Assembly (NCBI GenBank): GCA_036245805.1 | Contig: BTRK01000005.1 | Coordinates: 9,734,001 to 9,798,000 of the forward strand | Origin: Pristionchus mayeri | Lineage: Eukaryota; Nematoda; Chromadorea; Rhabditida; Neodiplogasteridae | Reading direction: 5' to 3' | DNA: 64,000 nucleotides | Shown: one piece after another, positions 10,890-25,085 of the stretch | Layout: every line of letters begins with the position of its first letter | Numbering within the stretch: the stretch's first letter is position 1 | Translations under genes and position numbers: made by a program | Notes under the pieces: model-generated | Databases searched by the model: none | What the model was told of the DNA's origin: nothing | The model's input: only the letters and a program-made list of their open reading frames with translations

Positions 10890-13800
10890 CACTGGGATCC
10901 CAGCTCTTCGTATTGGTTCCTACTTCACTGCCTACTGGGAGAAAGATCAAGGGTACGGAACATCAAGGGTGCGGATTTCCATCGAACGGATTTCCGTCGA
11001 ACGGAATTTCTGTCGAGCGGATTTCCATCGAACGGATTTCCGTCGAACGGATTTCTGTCGAACGGATTCCCGTCGAACGGATTTCCGTCGAACGGATTTC
11101 CGTCGAACGGATTTCCGTCGAACGGATTTCCATCGAACGGATTTCCGTCGAACGGATTTCCGTCACTGGGATACCAGCTCTTCGCATTGGTTCCTACTTC
11201 ACTGCCCACTGGGAGAAACATCAAGGGTGCGGATAGCAAAATGATTTCCGTCGAACGGATTTCCGTCGAACGGATTTCCGTCACTGGGATCCCAGCTCTT
11301 CGCATTGGTTCCTACTTCACTGCCCACTGGGAGAAACATCAATGGTGCGGATTTCCGTCGAACGGATTTCCGTCGAACGGATTTCCGTCGAACGGATTTC
11401 TGTCGAGCGGATTTCCATCGAACGGATTTCCATCGAACGGATTTCCGTCGAACGGATTTCCGTCGAACGGATTTCCGTCGAACGGATTTCCATCGAACGG
11501 ATTTCCGTCGAACGGATTTCCGTCGAACGGATTTCCGTCGAACGGATTTCCGTCGAACGGATTTCCGTCGAACGGATTTCCGTCGAACGGATTTCCATCG
11601 AACGGATTTCCGTCGAACGGATTTCCGTCACTGGGATCCCAGCTCTTCGCATTGGTTCCTACTTCACTGCCCACTGGGAGAAACATCAAGGGTGCGGATA
11701 GCAAAATGATTTCCGTCGAACGGATTTCCGTCGAACGGATTTCCGTCGAACGGATTTCCGTCGAACGGATTTCCGTCGAACGGATTTCCATCGAACGGAT
11801 TTCCGTCGAACGGATTTCCGTCACTGGGATCCCAGCTCTTCGCATTGGTTCCTACTTCACTGCCCACTGGGAGAAACATCAAGGGTGCGGATAGCAAAAT
11901 GATTTCCGTCGAACGGATTTCCGTCGAACGGATTTCCGTCACTGGGATCCCAGCTCTTCGCATTGGTTCCTACTTCACTGTCCACTGGGAGAAACATCAA
12001 TGGTGCGGATTTCCGTCGAACGGATTTCTGTCGAGCGGATTTCCATCGAACGGATTTCCGTCGAACGGATTTCCATCGAACGGATTTCCGTCGAACGGAT
12101 TTCCGTCGAACGGATTTCTGTCGAGCGGATTTCCATCGAACGGATTTCCGTCGAACGGATTTCCGTCGAACGGATTTCCGTCGAACGGATTTCCGTCACT
12201 GGGATCCCAGCTCTTCGCATTGGTTCCTACTTCACTGTCCACTGGGAGAAACATCAAGGGTGCGGATAGCAAAATGATTTCCGTCGAACGGATTTCCGTC
12301 GAACGGATTTCCGTCGAACGGATTTCCGTCGAACGGATTTCCGTCGAACGGATTTCCGTCGAGCGGATTTCCGTCGAACGGATTTCCGTCGAGCGGATTT
12401 CCGTCGAACGGATTTCCGTCGAACGGATTTCCATCGAACGGATTTCCGTCGAACGGATTTCCGTCGAACGGATTTCCGTCGAACGGATTTCCGTCGAACG
12501 GATTTCCGTCGAACGGATTTCCGTCGAGCGGATTTCCGTCGAACGGATTTCCGTCGAGCGGATTTCCGTCGAACGGATTTCCGTCGAACGGATTTCCGTC
12601 GAACGGATTTCCGTCGAACGGATTTCCGTCGAACGGATTTCCGTCGAACGGATTTCCGTCACTGGGATCCCAGCTCTTCGTATTGGTTCCTACTTCACTG
12701 CCTACTGGGAGAAAGATCAAGGGTACGGAACATCAAGGGTGCGGATTTCCATCGAACGGATTTCCGTCGAACGGAATTTCTGTCGAGCGGATTTCCATCG
12801 AACGGATTTCCGTCGAACGGATTTCTGTCGAACGGATTCCCGTCGAACGGATTTCCGTCGAACGGATTTCCGTCGAACGGATTTCCGTCGAACGGATTTC
12901 CATCGAACGGATTTCCGTCGAACGGATTTCCGTCACTGGGATCCCAGCTCTTCGCATTGGTTCCTACTTCACTGCCCACTGGGAGAAACATCAAGGGTGC
13001 GGATAGCAAAATGATTTCCGTCGAACGGATTTCCGTCGAACGGATTTCCGTCACTGGGATCCCAGCTCTTCGCATTGGTTCCTACTTCACTGCCCACTGG
13101 GAGAAACATCAATGGTGCGGATTTCCGTCGAACGGATTTCCGTCGAACGGATTTCCGTCGAACGGATTTCTGTCGAGCGGATTTCCATCGAACGGATTTC
13201 CGTCGAACGGATTTCCGTCGAACGGATTTCCGTCGAACGGATTTCCGTCGAACGGATTTCCGTCGAACGGATTTCCATCGAACGGATTTCCGTCGAACGG
13301 ATTTCCGTCACTGGGATCCCAGCTCTTCGCATTGGTTCCTACTTCACTGCCCACTGGGAGAAACATCAAGGGTGCGGATAGCAAAATGATTTCCGTCGAA
13401 CGGATTTCCGTCGAACGGATTTCCGTCGAACGGATTTCCGTCGAACGGATTTCCGTCGAACGGATTTCCATCGAACGGATTTCCGTCGAACGGATTTCCG
13501 TCACTGGGATCCCAGCTCTTCGCATTGGTTCCTACTTCACTGCCCACTGGGAGAAACATCAAGGGTGCGGATAGCAAAATGATTTCCGTCGAACGGATTT
13601 CCGTCGAACGGATTTCCGTCACTGGGATCCCAGCTCTTCGCATTGGTTCCTACTTCACTGTCCACTGGGAGAAACATCAATGGTGCGGATTTCCGTCGAA
13701 CGGATTTCTGTCGAGCGGATTTCCATCGAACGGATTTCCGTCGAACGGATTTCCATCGAACGGATTTCCGTCGAACGGATTTCCGTCGAACGGATTTCTG

Positions 13801-15307
13801 TCGAGCGGATTTCCATCGAACGGATTTCCGTCGAACGGATTTCCGTCGAACGGATTTCCGTCGAACGGATTTCCGTCACTGGGATCCCAGCTCTTCGCAT
13901 TGGTTCCTACTTCACTGTCCACTGGGAGAAACATCAAGGGTGCGGATAGCAAAATGATTTCCGTCGAACGGATTTCCGTCGAACGGATTTCCGTCGAACG
14001 GATTTCCGTCGAACGGATTTCCGTCGAACGGATTTCCGTCGAGCGGATTTCCGTCGAACGGATTTCCGTCGAGCGGATTTCCGTCGAACGGATTTCCGTC
14101 GAACGGATTTCCATCGAACGGATTTCCGTCGAACGGATTTCCGTCGAACGGATTTCCGTCGAACGGATTTCCGTCGAACGGATTTCCGTCGAACGGATTT
14201 CCGTCGAGCGGATTTCCGTCGAACGGATTTCCGTCGAGCGGATTTCCGTCGAACGGATTTCCGTCGAACGGATTTCCGTCGAACGGATTTCCGTCGAACG
14301 GATTTCCGTCGAACGGATTTCCGTCGAACGGATTTCCGTCGAACGGATTTCCGTCACTGGGATCCCAGCTCTTCGTATTGGTTCCTACTTCACTGCCTAC
14401 TGGGAGAAAGATCAAGGGTACGGAACATCAAGGGTGCGGATTTCCATCGAACGGATTTCCGTCGAACGGAATTTCTGTCGAGCGGATTTCCATCGAACGG
14501 ATTTCCGTCGAACGGATTTCTGTCGAACGGATTCCCGTCGAACGGATTTCCGTCGAACGGATTTCCGTCGAACGGATTTCCGTCGAACGGATTTCCATCG
14601 AACGGATTTCCGTCGAACGGATTTCCGTCACTGGGATCCCAGCTCTTCGCATTGGTTCCTACTTCACTGCCCACTGGGAGAAACATCAAGGGTGCGGATA
14701 GCAAAATGATTTCCGTCGAACGGATTTCCGTCGAACGGATTTCCGTCACTGGGATCCCAGCTCTTCGCATTGGTTCCTACTTCACTGCCCACTGGGAGAA
14801 ACATCAATGGTGCGGATTTCCGTCGAACGGATTTCCGTCGAACGGATTTCCGTCGAACGGATTTCTGTCGAGCGGATTTCCATCGAACGGATTTCCATCG
14901 AACGGATTTCCGTCGAACGGATTTCCGTCGAACGGATTTCCGTCGAACGGATTTCCGTCGAACGGATTTCCGTCACTGGGATCCCAGCTCTTCGCATTGG
15001 TTCCTACTTCACTGCCCACTGGGAGAAACATCAAGGGTGCGGATAGCAAAATGATTTCCGTCGAACGGATTTCCGTCGAACGGATTTCCGTCGAACGGAT
15101 TTCCGTCGAACGGATTTCCGTCGAACGGATTTCCATCGAACGGATTTCCGTCGAACGGATTTCCGTCACTGGGATCCCAGCTCTTCGCATTGGTTCCTAC
15201 TTCACTGCCCACTGGGAGAAACATCAAGGGTGCGGATAGCAAAATGATTTCCGTCGAACGGATTTCCGTCGAACGGATTTCCGTCACTGGGATCCCAGCT
15301 CTTCGCA
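10890..15307 (+). repeat. ~1.7-kb higher-order repeat, two full copies and one partial
   Basis: Type D linkers at 10890, 12660 and 14355 start successive copies of 1,770 and 1,695 bp plus a partial third. All three share a one-base insertion (CGGAATTTCTG near 11003, 12773 and 14468), GGGTACGG in the linker, and a GATTCCCG unit at about 11069, 12839 and 14530. Differences between copies are multiples of 15 bp, for example 75 bp. One private change, GATACCAG at 11172, breaks the linker palindrome in the first copy only. Confidence 0.88.
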
Positions 15308-15854
15308 TTGGTTCCTACTTCACTGTCCACTGGGAGAAACATCAATGGTGCGGATTTCCGTCGAACGGATTTCTGTCGAGCGGATTTCCATCGAACGGAT
15401 TTCCGTCGAACGGATTTCCATCGAACGGATTTCCGTCGAACGGATTTCCGTCGAACGGATTTCCGTCGAACGGATTTCCGTCGAACGGATTTCCGTCGAA
15501 CGGATTTCCGTCGAGCGGATTTCCGTCGAACGGATTTCCGTCGAACGGATTTCCGTCGAACGGATTTCCATCGAACGGATTTCCGTCGAACGGATTTCTG
15601 TCGAGCGGATTTCCATCGAACGGATTTCCGTCGAACGGATTTCCGTCGAACGGATTCCCGTCGAACGGATTTCCGTCGAACGGATTTCCGTCGAACGGAT
15701 TTCCATCGAACGGATTTCCGTCGAACGGATTTCCGTCACTGGGATCCCAGCTCTTCGCATTGGTTCCTACTTCACTGCCCACTGGGAGAAACATCAAGGG
15801 TGCGGATAGCAAAATGATTTCCGTCGAACGGATTTCCGTCGAACGGATTTCCGT

Positions 15855-17172
15855 CACTGGGATCCCAGCTCTTCGCATTGGTTCCTACTTCACTGCCCAC
15901 TGGGAGAAACATCAATGGTGCGGATTTCCGTCGAACGGATTTCTGTCGAGCGGATTTCCATCGAACGGATTTCCGTCGAACGGATTTCCGTCGAACGGAT
16001 TTCCGTCGAACGGATTTCTGTCGAGCGGATTTCCATCGAACGGATTTCCATCGAACGGATTTCCGTCGAACGGATTTCCGTCGAACGGATTTCCGTCGAA
16101 CGGATTTCCATCGAACGGATTTCCGTCGAACGGATTTCCGTCGAACGGATTTCCGTCGAACGGATTTCCGTCGAACGGATTTCCGTCGAACGGATTTCCG
16201 TCGAACGGATTTCCATCGAACGGATTTCCGTCGAACGGATTTCCGTCACTGGGATCCCAGCTCTTCGCATTGGTTCCTACTTCACTGCCCACTGGGAGAA
16301 ACATCAAGGGTGCGGATAGCAAAATGATTTCCGTCGAACGGATTTCCGTCGAACGGATTTCCGTCGAACGGATTTCCGTCGAACGGATTTCCGTCGAACG
16401 GATTTCCATCGAACGGATTTCCGTCGAACGGATTTCCGTCACTGGGATCCCAGCTCTTCGCATTGGTTCCTACTTCACTGCCCACTGGGAGAAACATCAA
16501 GGGTGCGGATAGCAAAATGATTTCCGTCGAACGGATTTCCGTCGAACGGATTTCCGTCACTGGGATCCCAGCTCTTCGCATTGGTTCCTACTTCACTGCC
16601 CACTGGGAGAAACATCAATGGTGCGGATTTCCGTCGAACGGATTTCTGTCGAGCGGATTTCCATCGAACGGATTTCCGTCGAACGGATTTCCGTCGAACG
16701 GATTTCCGTCGAACGGATTTCCGTCACTGGGATCCCAGCTCTTCGCATTGGTTCCTACTTCACTGTCCACTGGGAGAAACATCAAGGGTGCGGATAGCAA
16801 AATGATTTCCGTCGAACGGATTTCCGTCGAACGGATTTCCGTCGAACGGATTTCCGTCGAACGGATTTCCGTCGAACGGATTTCCGTCGAGCGGATTTCC
16901 GTCGAACGGATTTCCGTCGAGCGGATTTCCGTCGAACGGATTTCCGTCGAACGGATTTCCATCGAACGGATTTCCGTCGAACGGATTTCCGTCGAACGGA
17001 TTTCCGTCGAACGGATTTCCGTCGAACGGATTTCCGTCGAACGGATTTCCGTCGAGCGGATTTCCGTCGAACGGATTTCCGTCGAGCGGATTTCCGTCGA
17101 ACGGATTTCCGTCGAACGGATTTCCGTCGAACGGATTTCCGTCGAACGGATTTCCGTCGAACGGATTTCCGT
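15855..17172 (+). repeat. Second copy of the 9542 block
   Basis: This is the copy of 9542-10889 at a 6,313-bp offset, including the same pattern of CTGTCGAGCG/CCATCG doublets in the first tract. It leads into the type D linker at 17173, just as 10889 leads into the one at 10890, but the following 17-20 kb segment belongs to the 3.2-kb HOR family instead of the 1.7-kb family. The junction between the two families therefore lies at or near this linker. Confidence 0.83.
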
Positions 17173-18410
17173 CACTGGGATCCCAGCTCTTCGTATTGGT
17201 TCTTACTTCACTGCCTACTGGGAGAAAGATCAAGGGTGCGGAACATCAAGGGTGCGGATTTCCATCGAACGGATTTCCGTCGAACGGATTTCTGTCGAGC
17301 GGATTTCCATCGAACGGATTTCCGTCGAACGGATTTCCGTCGAACGGATTTCCGTCGAACGGATTTCCGTCGAACGGATTTCCATCGAACGGATTTCCGT
17401 CGAACGGATTTCCGTCGAACGGATTTCCGTCGAACGGATTTCCGTCGAACGGATTTCCGTCGAACGGATTTCCGTCGAGCGGATTTCCGTCGAACGGATT
17501 TCCGTCGAACGGATTTCCGTCACTGGGATCCCAGCTCTTCGCATTGGTTCCTACTTCACTGCCCACTGGGAGAAACATCAAGGGTGCGGATCTCCGTCGA
17601 ACGGATTTCCGTCCAACGGATTTCCGTCCAACGGATTTCCGTCGAACGGATTTCCGTCACTGGGATCCCAGCTCTTCGTATTGGTTCCTACTTCACTGCC
17701 TACTGGGAGAAACATCAAGGGTGCGGAACATCAAGGGTGCGGATTTCCATCGAACGGATTTCCGTCGAACGGATTTCCGTCGAACGGATTTCTGTCGAGC
17801 GGATTTCCATCGAACGGATTTCCGTCGAACGGATTTCCGTCGAACGGATTTCCGTCGAACGGATTTCCGTCACTGGGATCCCAGCTCTTCGCATTGGTTC
17901 CTACTTCACTGTCCACTGGGAGAAACATCAAGGGTGCGGATAGCAAAATGATTTCCGTCGAACGGATTTCCGTCGAACGGGTTTCCGTCCAACGTATTTC
18001 CGTCACTGGGATCCCAGCTCTTCGCATTGGTTCCTACTTCACTGCCCACTGGGAGAAACATCAATGGTGCGGATTTCCGTCGAACGGATTTCCGTCGAAC
18101 GGATTTCCGTCGAACGGATTTCCATCGAACGGATTTCCGTCGAACGGATTTCCGTCACTGGGATCCCAGCTCTTCGCATTGGTTCCTACTTCACTGCCCA
18201 CTGGGAGAAACATCAAGGGTGCGGATAGCAAAATGATTTCCGTCGAACGGATTTCCGTCACTGGGATCCCAGCTCTTCGCATTGGTTCCTACTTCACTGC
18301 CCACTGGGAGAAACATCAATGGTGCGGATTTCCGTCGAACGGATTTCCGTCGAACGGATTTCCGTCGAGCGGATTTCCGTCGAACGGATTTCCGTCGAAC
18401 GGATTTCCGT
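17173..18410 (+). repeat. 1,238-bp higher-order repeat, copy 1
   Basis: This begins with a type D linker and contains the type C module and a second type D linker, as in the 3.2-kb HOR (offset 16,088 from 1085), but lacks an internal segment of about 285 bp. It repeats at 18411 with landmarks 17246, 17731, 18027 and 18282 recurring 1,238 bp later. A private GGTTCTTACTTC change near 17203 distinguishes copy 1. Confidence 0.87.
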
Positions 18411-20800
18411 CACTGGGATCCCAGCTCTTCGTATTGGTTCCTACTTCACTGCCTACTGGGAGAAAGATCAAGGGTGCGGAACATCAAGGGTGCGGATTTC
18501 CATCGAACGGATTTCCGTCGAACGGATTTCTGTCGAGCGGATTTCCATCGAACGGATTTCCGTCGAACGGATTTCCGTCGAACGGATTTCCGTCGAACGG
18601 ATTTCCGTCGAACGGATTTCCATCGAACGGATTTCCGTCGAACGGATTTCCGTCGAACGGATTTCCGTCGAACGGATTTCCGTCGAACGGATTTCCGTCG
18701 AACGGATTTCCGTCGAGCGGATTTCCGTCGAACGGATTTCCGTCGAACGGATTTCCGTCACTGGGATCCCAGCTCTTCGCATTGGTTCCTACTTCACTGC
18801 CCACTGGGAGAAACATCAAGGGTGCGGATCTCCGTCGAACGGATTTCCGTCCAACGGATTTCCGTCCAACGGATTTCCGTCGAACGGATTTCCGTCACTG
18901 GGATCCCAGCTCTTCGTATTGGTTCCTACTTCACTGCCTACTGGGAGAAACATCAAGGGTGCGGAACATCAAGGGTGCGGATTTCCATCGAACGGATTTC
19001 CGTCGAACGGATTTCCGTCGAACGGATTTCTGTCGAGCGGATTTCCATCGAACGGATTTCCGTCGAACGGATTTCCGTCGAACGGATTTCCGTCGAACGG
19101 ATTTCCGTCACTGGGATCCCAGCTCTTCGCATTGGTTCCTACTTCACTGTCCACTGGGAGAAACATCAAGGGTGCGGATAGCAAAATGATTTCCGTCGAA
19201 CGGATTTCCGTCGAACGGGTTTCCGTCCAACGTATTTCCGTCACTGGGATCCCAGCTCTTCGCATTGGTTCCTACTTCACTGCCCACTGGGAGAAACATC
19301 AATGGTGCGGATTTCCGTCGAACGGATTTCCGTCGAACGGATTTCCGTCGAACGGATTTCCATCGAACGGATTTCCGTCGAACGGATTTCCGTCACTGGG
19401 ATCCCAGCTCTTCGCATTGGTTCCTACTTCACTGCCCACTGGGAGAAACATCAAGGGTGCGGATAGCAAAATGATTTCTGTCGAACGGATTTCCGTCACT
19501 GGGATCCCAGCTCTTCGCATTGGTTCCTACTTCACTGCCCACTGGGAGAAACATCAATGGTGCGGATTTCCGTCGAACGGATTTCTGTCGAGCGGATTTC
19601 CATCGAACGGATTTCCGTCGAACGGATTTCCGTCGAACGGATTTCCGTCACTGGGATCCCAGCTCTTCGCATTGGTTCCTACTTCACTGCCCACTGGGAG
19701 AAACATCAAGGGTGCGGATCTCCGTCGAACGGATTTCCGTCCAACGGATTTCCGTCCAACGGATTTCCGTCGAACGGATTTCCGTCACTGGGATCCCAGC
19801 TCTTCGTATTGGTTCCTACTTCACTGCCTACTGGGAGAAACATCAAGGGTGCGGAACATCAAGGGTGCGGATTTCCATCGAACGGATTTCCGTCGAACGG
19901 ATTTCCGTCGAACGGATTTCTGTCGAGCGGATTTCCATCGAACGGATTTCCGTCGAACGGATTTCCGTCGAACGGATTTCCGTCGAACGGATTTCCGTCA
20001 CTGGGATCCCAGCTCTTCGCATTGGTTCCTACTTCACTGTCCACTGGGAGAAACATCAAGGGTGCGGATAGCAAAATGATTTCCGTCGAACGGATTTCCG
20101 TCGAACGGGTTTCCGTCCAACGTATTTCCGTCACTGGGATCCCAGCTCTTCGCATTGGTTCCTACTTCACTGCCCACTGGGAGAAACATCAATGGTGCGG
20201 ATTTCCGTCGAACGGATTTCCGTCGAACGGATTTCCGTCGAACGGATTTCCATCGAACGGATTTCCGTCGAACGGATTTCCGTCACTGGGATCCCAGCTC
20301 TTCGCATTGGTTCCTACTTCACTGCCCACTGGGAGAAACATCAAGGGTGCGGATAGCAAAATGATTTCTGTCGAACGGATTTCCGTCACTGGGATCCCAG
20401 CTCTTCGCATTGGTTCCTACTTCACTGCCCACTGGGAGAAACATCAATGGTGCGGATTTCCGTCGAACGGATTTCTGTCGAGCGGATTTCCATCGAACGG
20501 ATTTCCGTCGAACGGATTTCCGTCGAACGGATTTCCGTCGAACGTATTTCCGTCACTGGGATCCCAGCTCTTCGCATTGGTTCCTACTTCACTGCCCACT
20601 GGGAGAAACATCAATGGTGCGGATTTCCGTCGAACGGATTTCCGTCGAACGGATTTCCGTCGAACGGATTTCCATCGAACGGATTTCCGTCGAACGGATT
20701 TCCGTCACTGGGATCCCAGCTCTTCGCATTGGTTCCTACTTCACTGCCCACTGGGAGAAACATCAAGGGTGCGGATAGCAAAATGATTTCCGTCGAACGG
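18411..20800 (+). repeat. 1,238-bp HOR copy 2 and a following 890-bp-offset copy
   Basis: Copy 2 occupies 18411-19648. Its distal part then recurs with an 890-bp offset (18969 to 19859, 19265 to 20155, 19520 to 20410). Both carry ATGATTTCTGTCGAACGG near 19478 and 20368, so the second duplication came after that change. A single AACGTATTT unit near 20530 is private. The shorter offset reflects loss of the long tract between the first and second type D linkers. Confidence 0.83.
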
Positions 20801-22008
20801 ATTTCCGTCACTGGGATCCCAGCTCTTCGCATTGGTTCCTACTTCACTGCCCACTGGGAGAAACATCAATGGTGCGGATTTCCGTCGAATGGATTTCCGT
20901 CGAACGGATTTCCGTCGAACGGATTTCCGTCGAGCGGATTTCCGTCGAACGGATTTCCGTCGAACGGATTTCCGTCACTGGGATCCCAGCTCTTCGCATT
21001 GGTTCCTACTTCACTGCCCACTGGGAGAAACATCAAGGGTGCGGATCTCCGTCGAACGGATTTCCGTCCAACGGATTTCCGTCCAACGGATTTCCGTCGA
21101 ACGGATTTCCGTCACTGGGATCCCAGCTCTTCGTATTGGTTCCTACTTCACTGCCTACTGGGAGAAACATCAAGGGTGCGGAACATCAAGGGTGCGGATA
21201 GCAAAATGATTTCCGTCGAACGGATTTCCGTCGAACGGGTTTCCGTCCAACGTATTTCCGTCACTGGGATCCCAGCTCTTCGCATTGGTTCCTACTTCAC
21301 TGCCCACTGGGAGAAACATCAATGGTGCGGATTTCCGTCGAACGGATTTCCGTCGAACGGATTTCCGTCGAACGGATTTCCATCGAACGGATTTCCGTCG
21401 AACGGATTTCCGTCACTGGGATCCCAGCTCTTCGCATTGGTTCCTACTTCACTGCCCACTGGGAGAAACATCAAGGGTGCGGATAGCAAAATGATTTCCG
21501 TCGAACGGATTTCCGTCACTGGGATCCCAGCTCTTCGCATTGGTTCCTACTTCACTGCCCACTGGGAGAAACATCAATGGTGCGGATTTCCGTCGAACGG
21601 ATTTCTGTCGAGCGGATTTCCATCGAACGGATTTCCGTCGAACGGATTTCCGTCGAACGGATTTCCGTCGAACGGATTTCCGTCACTGGGATCCCAGCTC
21701 TTCGCATTGGTTCCTACTTCACTGTCCACTGGGAGAAACATCAAGGGTGCGGATAGCAAAATGATTTCCGTCGAACGGATTTCCGTCGAACGGGTTTCCG
21801 TCCAACGTATTTCCGTCACTGGGATCCCAGCTCTTCGCATTGGTTCCTACTTCACTGCCCACTGGGAGAAACATCAATGGTGCGGATTTCCGTCGAACGG
21901 ATTTCCGTCGAACGGATTTCCGTCGAACGGATTTCCGTCGAACGGATTTCCGTCGAACGGATTTCCGTCGAACGGATTTCCATCGAACGGATTTCCGTCG
22001 AACGGATT

Positions 22009-23000
22009 TCCGTCACTGGGATCCCAGCTCTTCGCATTGGTTCCTACTTCACTGCCCACTGGGAGAAACATCAATGGTGCGGATTTCCGTCGAACGGATT
22101 TCCGTCGAACGGATTTCCGTCGAACGGATTTCCGTCGAACGGATTTCCGTCGAACGGATTTCCGTCGAACGGATTTCCATCGAACGGATTTCCGTCGAAC
22201 GGATTTCCGTCACTGGGATCCCAGCTCTTCGCATTGGTTCCTACTTCACTGTCCACTGGGAGAAACATCAAGGGTGCGGATAGCAAAATGATTTCCATCG
22301 AACGGATTTCCGTCGAACGGATTTCCGTCGAACGGATTTCCGTCGAACGGATTTCCGTCACTGGGATCCCAGCTCTTCGTATTGGTTCCTACTTAGTGCC
22401 CACTGGGAGAAACATCAATGGTGCGGATTTCCGTCGAACGGATTTCCGTCGAACGGATTTCCGTCGAACGGATTTCCATCGAACGGATTTCCGTCGAACG
22501 GATTTCCGTCACTGGGATCCCAGCTCTTCGCATTGGTTCCTACTTCACTGCCCACTGGGAGAAACATCAATGGTGCGGATTTCCGTCGAACGGATTTCCG
22601 TCGAACGGATTTCCGTCGAACGGATTTCCGTCGAACGGATTTCCGTCGAACGGATTTCCGTCGAACGGATTTCCATCGAACGGATTTCCGTCGAACGGAT
22701 TTCCGTCACTGGGATCCCAGCTCTTCGCATTGGTTCCTACTTCACTGTCCACTGGGAGAAACATCAAGGGTGCGGATAGCAAAATGATTTCCATCGAACG
22801 GATTTCCGTCGAACGGATTTCCGTCGAACGGATTTCCGTCGAACGGATTTCCGTCACTGGGATCCCAGCTCTTCGTATTGGTTCCTACTTAGTGCCCACT
22901 GGGAGAAACATCAATGGTGCGGATTTCCGTCGAACGGATTTCCGTCGAACGGATTTCCGTCGAACGGATTTCCATCGAACGGATTTCCGTCGAACGGATT
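22009..23000 (+). repeat. 496-bp tandem duplication containing type E linkers
   Basis: Type E linkers at 22359 and 22855 are 496 bp apart, and landmarks at 22049, 22071 and 22361 recur at 22545, 22567 and 22857. Each copy holds an ATGG linker, an eight-monomer tract, a type B linker followed directly by a CCATCG monomer, and a type E linker. These are the first type E linkers in the window. Confidence 0.83.
22359..22425 (+). repeat. Linker type E (TACTTAGTGCCC variant), representative copy
   Basis: This linker is 67 bp. TACTTCACTGCCC is replaced by TACTTAGTGCCC, one base shorter, which creates a TAG in one forward frame. TCGTATTGG is always present upstream. The ten copies found lie near 22.39, 22.89, 25.77, 29.06, 32.51, 36.44, 38.89, 49.37, 53.12 and 56.14 kb. 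The variant acts as a roughly once-per-HOR marker over the right two thirds of the window. Confidence 0.93.
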
Positions 23001-23158
23001 TCCGTCACTGGGATCCCAGCTCTTCGCATTGGTTCCTACTTCACTGCCCACTGGGTGAAACATCAAGGGTGCGGATAGCAAAATGATTTCCGTCGAACGG
23101 ATTTCCGTCGAACGGATTTCCGTCACTGGGATCCCAGCTCTTCGCATTGGTTCCTACT

Positions 23159-25085
23159 TCACTGCCCACTGGGAGAAACATCAATGGTGCGGATTTCCGT
23201 CGAACGGATTTCTGTCGAGCGGATTTCCATCGAACGGATTTCCGTCGAACGGATTTCCGTCGAACGGATTTCCGTCGAACGGATTTCTGTCGAGCGGAAT
23301 TCCATCGAACGGATTTCCATCGAACGGATTTCCGTCGAACGGATTTCCGTCGAACGGATTTCCGTCGAGCGGATTTCCGTCGAACGGATTTCCGTCGAGC
23401 GGATTTCCGTCGAACGGATTTCCGTCGAACGGATTTCCGTCGAACGGATTTCCGTCGAACGGATTTCCGTCGAACGGATTTCCGTCGAACGGATTTCCGT
23501 CGAACGGATTTCCGTCGAACGGATTTCCGTCGAACGGATTTCCGTCGAACGGATTTCCGTCACTGGGATCCCAGCTCTTCGTATTGGTTCCTACTTCACT
23601 GCCTACTGGGAGAAAGATCAAGGGTGCGGAACATCAAGGGTGCGGATTTCCATCGAACGGATTTCCGTCGAACGGATTTCTGTCGAGCGGATTTCCATCG
23701 AACGGATTTCCGTCGAACGGATTTCCGTCGAACGGATTTCCGTCGAACGGATTTCCGGCGAACGGATTTCCATCGAACGGATTTCCGTCGAACGGATTTC
23801 CGTCGAACGGATTTCCGTCGAACGGATTTCCGTCGAACGGATTTCCGTCGAACGGATTTCCGTCGAGCGGATTTCCGTCGAACGGATTTCCGTCGAACGG
23901 ATTTCCGTCACTGGGATCCCAGCTCTTCGCATTGGTTCCTACTTCACTGCCTACTGGGAGAAAGATCAAGGGTGCGGAACATCAAGGGTGCGGATTTCCA
24001 TCGAACGGATTTCCGTCGAACGGATTTCTGTCGAGCGGATTTCCATCGAACGGATTTCCGTCGAACGGATTTCCGTCGAACGGATTTCCGTCGAACGGAT
24101 TTCCGTCGAACGGATTTCCATCGAACGGATTTCCGTCGAACGGATTTCCGTCGAACGGATTTCCGTCGAACGGATTTCCGTCGAACGGATTTCCGTCGAA
24201 CGGATTTCCGTCGAGCGGATTTCCGTCGAACGGATTTCCGTCGAACGGATTTCCGTCACTGGGATCCCAGCTCTTCGCATTGGTTCCTACTTCACTGCCC
24301 ACTGGGAGAAACATCAAGGGTGCGGATCTCCGTCGAACGGATTTCCGTCCAACGGATTTCCGTCCAACGGATTTCCGTCGAACGGATTTCCGTCACTGGG
24401 ATCCCAGCTCTTCGTATTGGTTCCTACTTCACTGCCTACTGGGAGAAACATCAAGGGTGCGGATTTCCATCGAACGGATTTCCGTCGAACGGATTTCCGT
24501 CGAACGGATTTCCGTCGAACGGATTTCCGTCACTGGGATCCCAGCTCTTCGCATTGGTTCCTACTTCACTGCCCACTGGGAGAAACATCAATGGTGCGGA
24601 TTTCCGTCGAACGGATTTCCGTCGAACGGATTTCCGTCGAACGGATTTCCATCGAACGGATTTCCGTCGAACGGATTTCCGTCACTGGGATCCCAGCTCT
24701 TCGCATTGGTTCCTACTTCACTGCCCACTGGGAGAAACATCAAGGGTGCGGATAGCAAAATGATTTCCGTCGAACGGATTTCCGTCACTGGGATCCCAGC
24801 TCTTCGCATTGGTTCCTACTTCACTGCCCACTGGGAGAAACATCAATGGTGCGGATTTCCGTCGAACGGATTTCTGTCGAGCGGATTTCCATCGAACGGA
24901 TTTCCGTCGAACGGATTTCCGTCGAACGGATTTCCGTCGAACGGATTTCCGTCACTGGGATCCCAGCTCTTCGCATTGGTTCCTACTTCACTGTCCACTG
25001 GGAGAAACATCAAGGGTGCGGATAGCAAAATGATTTCCGTCGAACGGATTTCCGTCGAACGGGTTTCCGTCCAACGTATTTCCGT
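23159..25085 (+). repeat. Transition segment with a 348-bp duplication
   Basis: A long tract (23190 to about 23565) is followed by two type D linker blocks 348 bp apart, with landmarks 23634 and 23982. They differ at single bases, including GGCGAACG near 23758. This segment holds the last type C module (near 24327) and an EcoRI-type GAATTC near 23297 created by a GCGGAATTCC unit. It joins the left-hand HOR families to the 3.3-kb family that starts at 25086. Confidence 0.78.
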
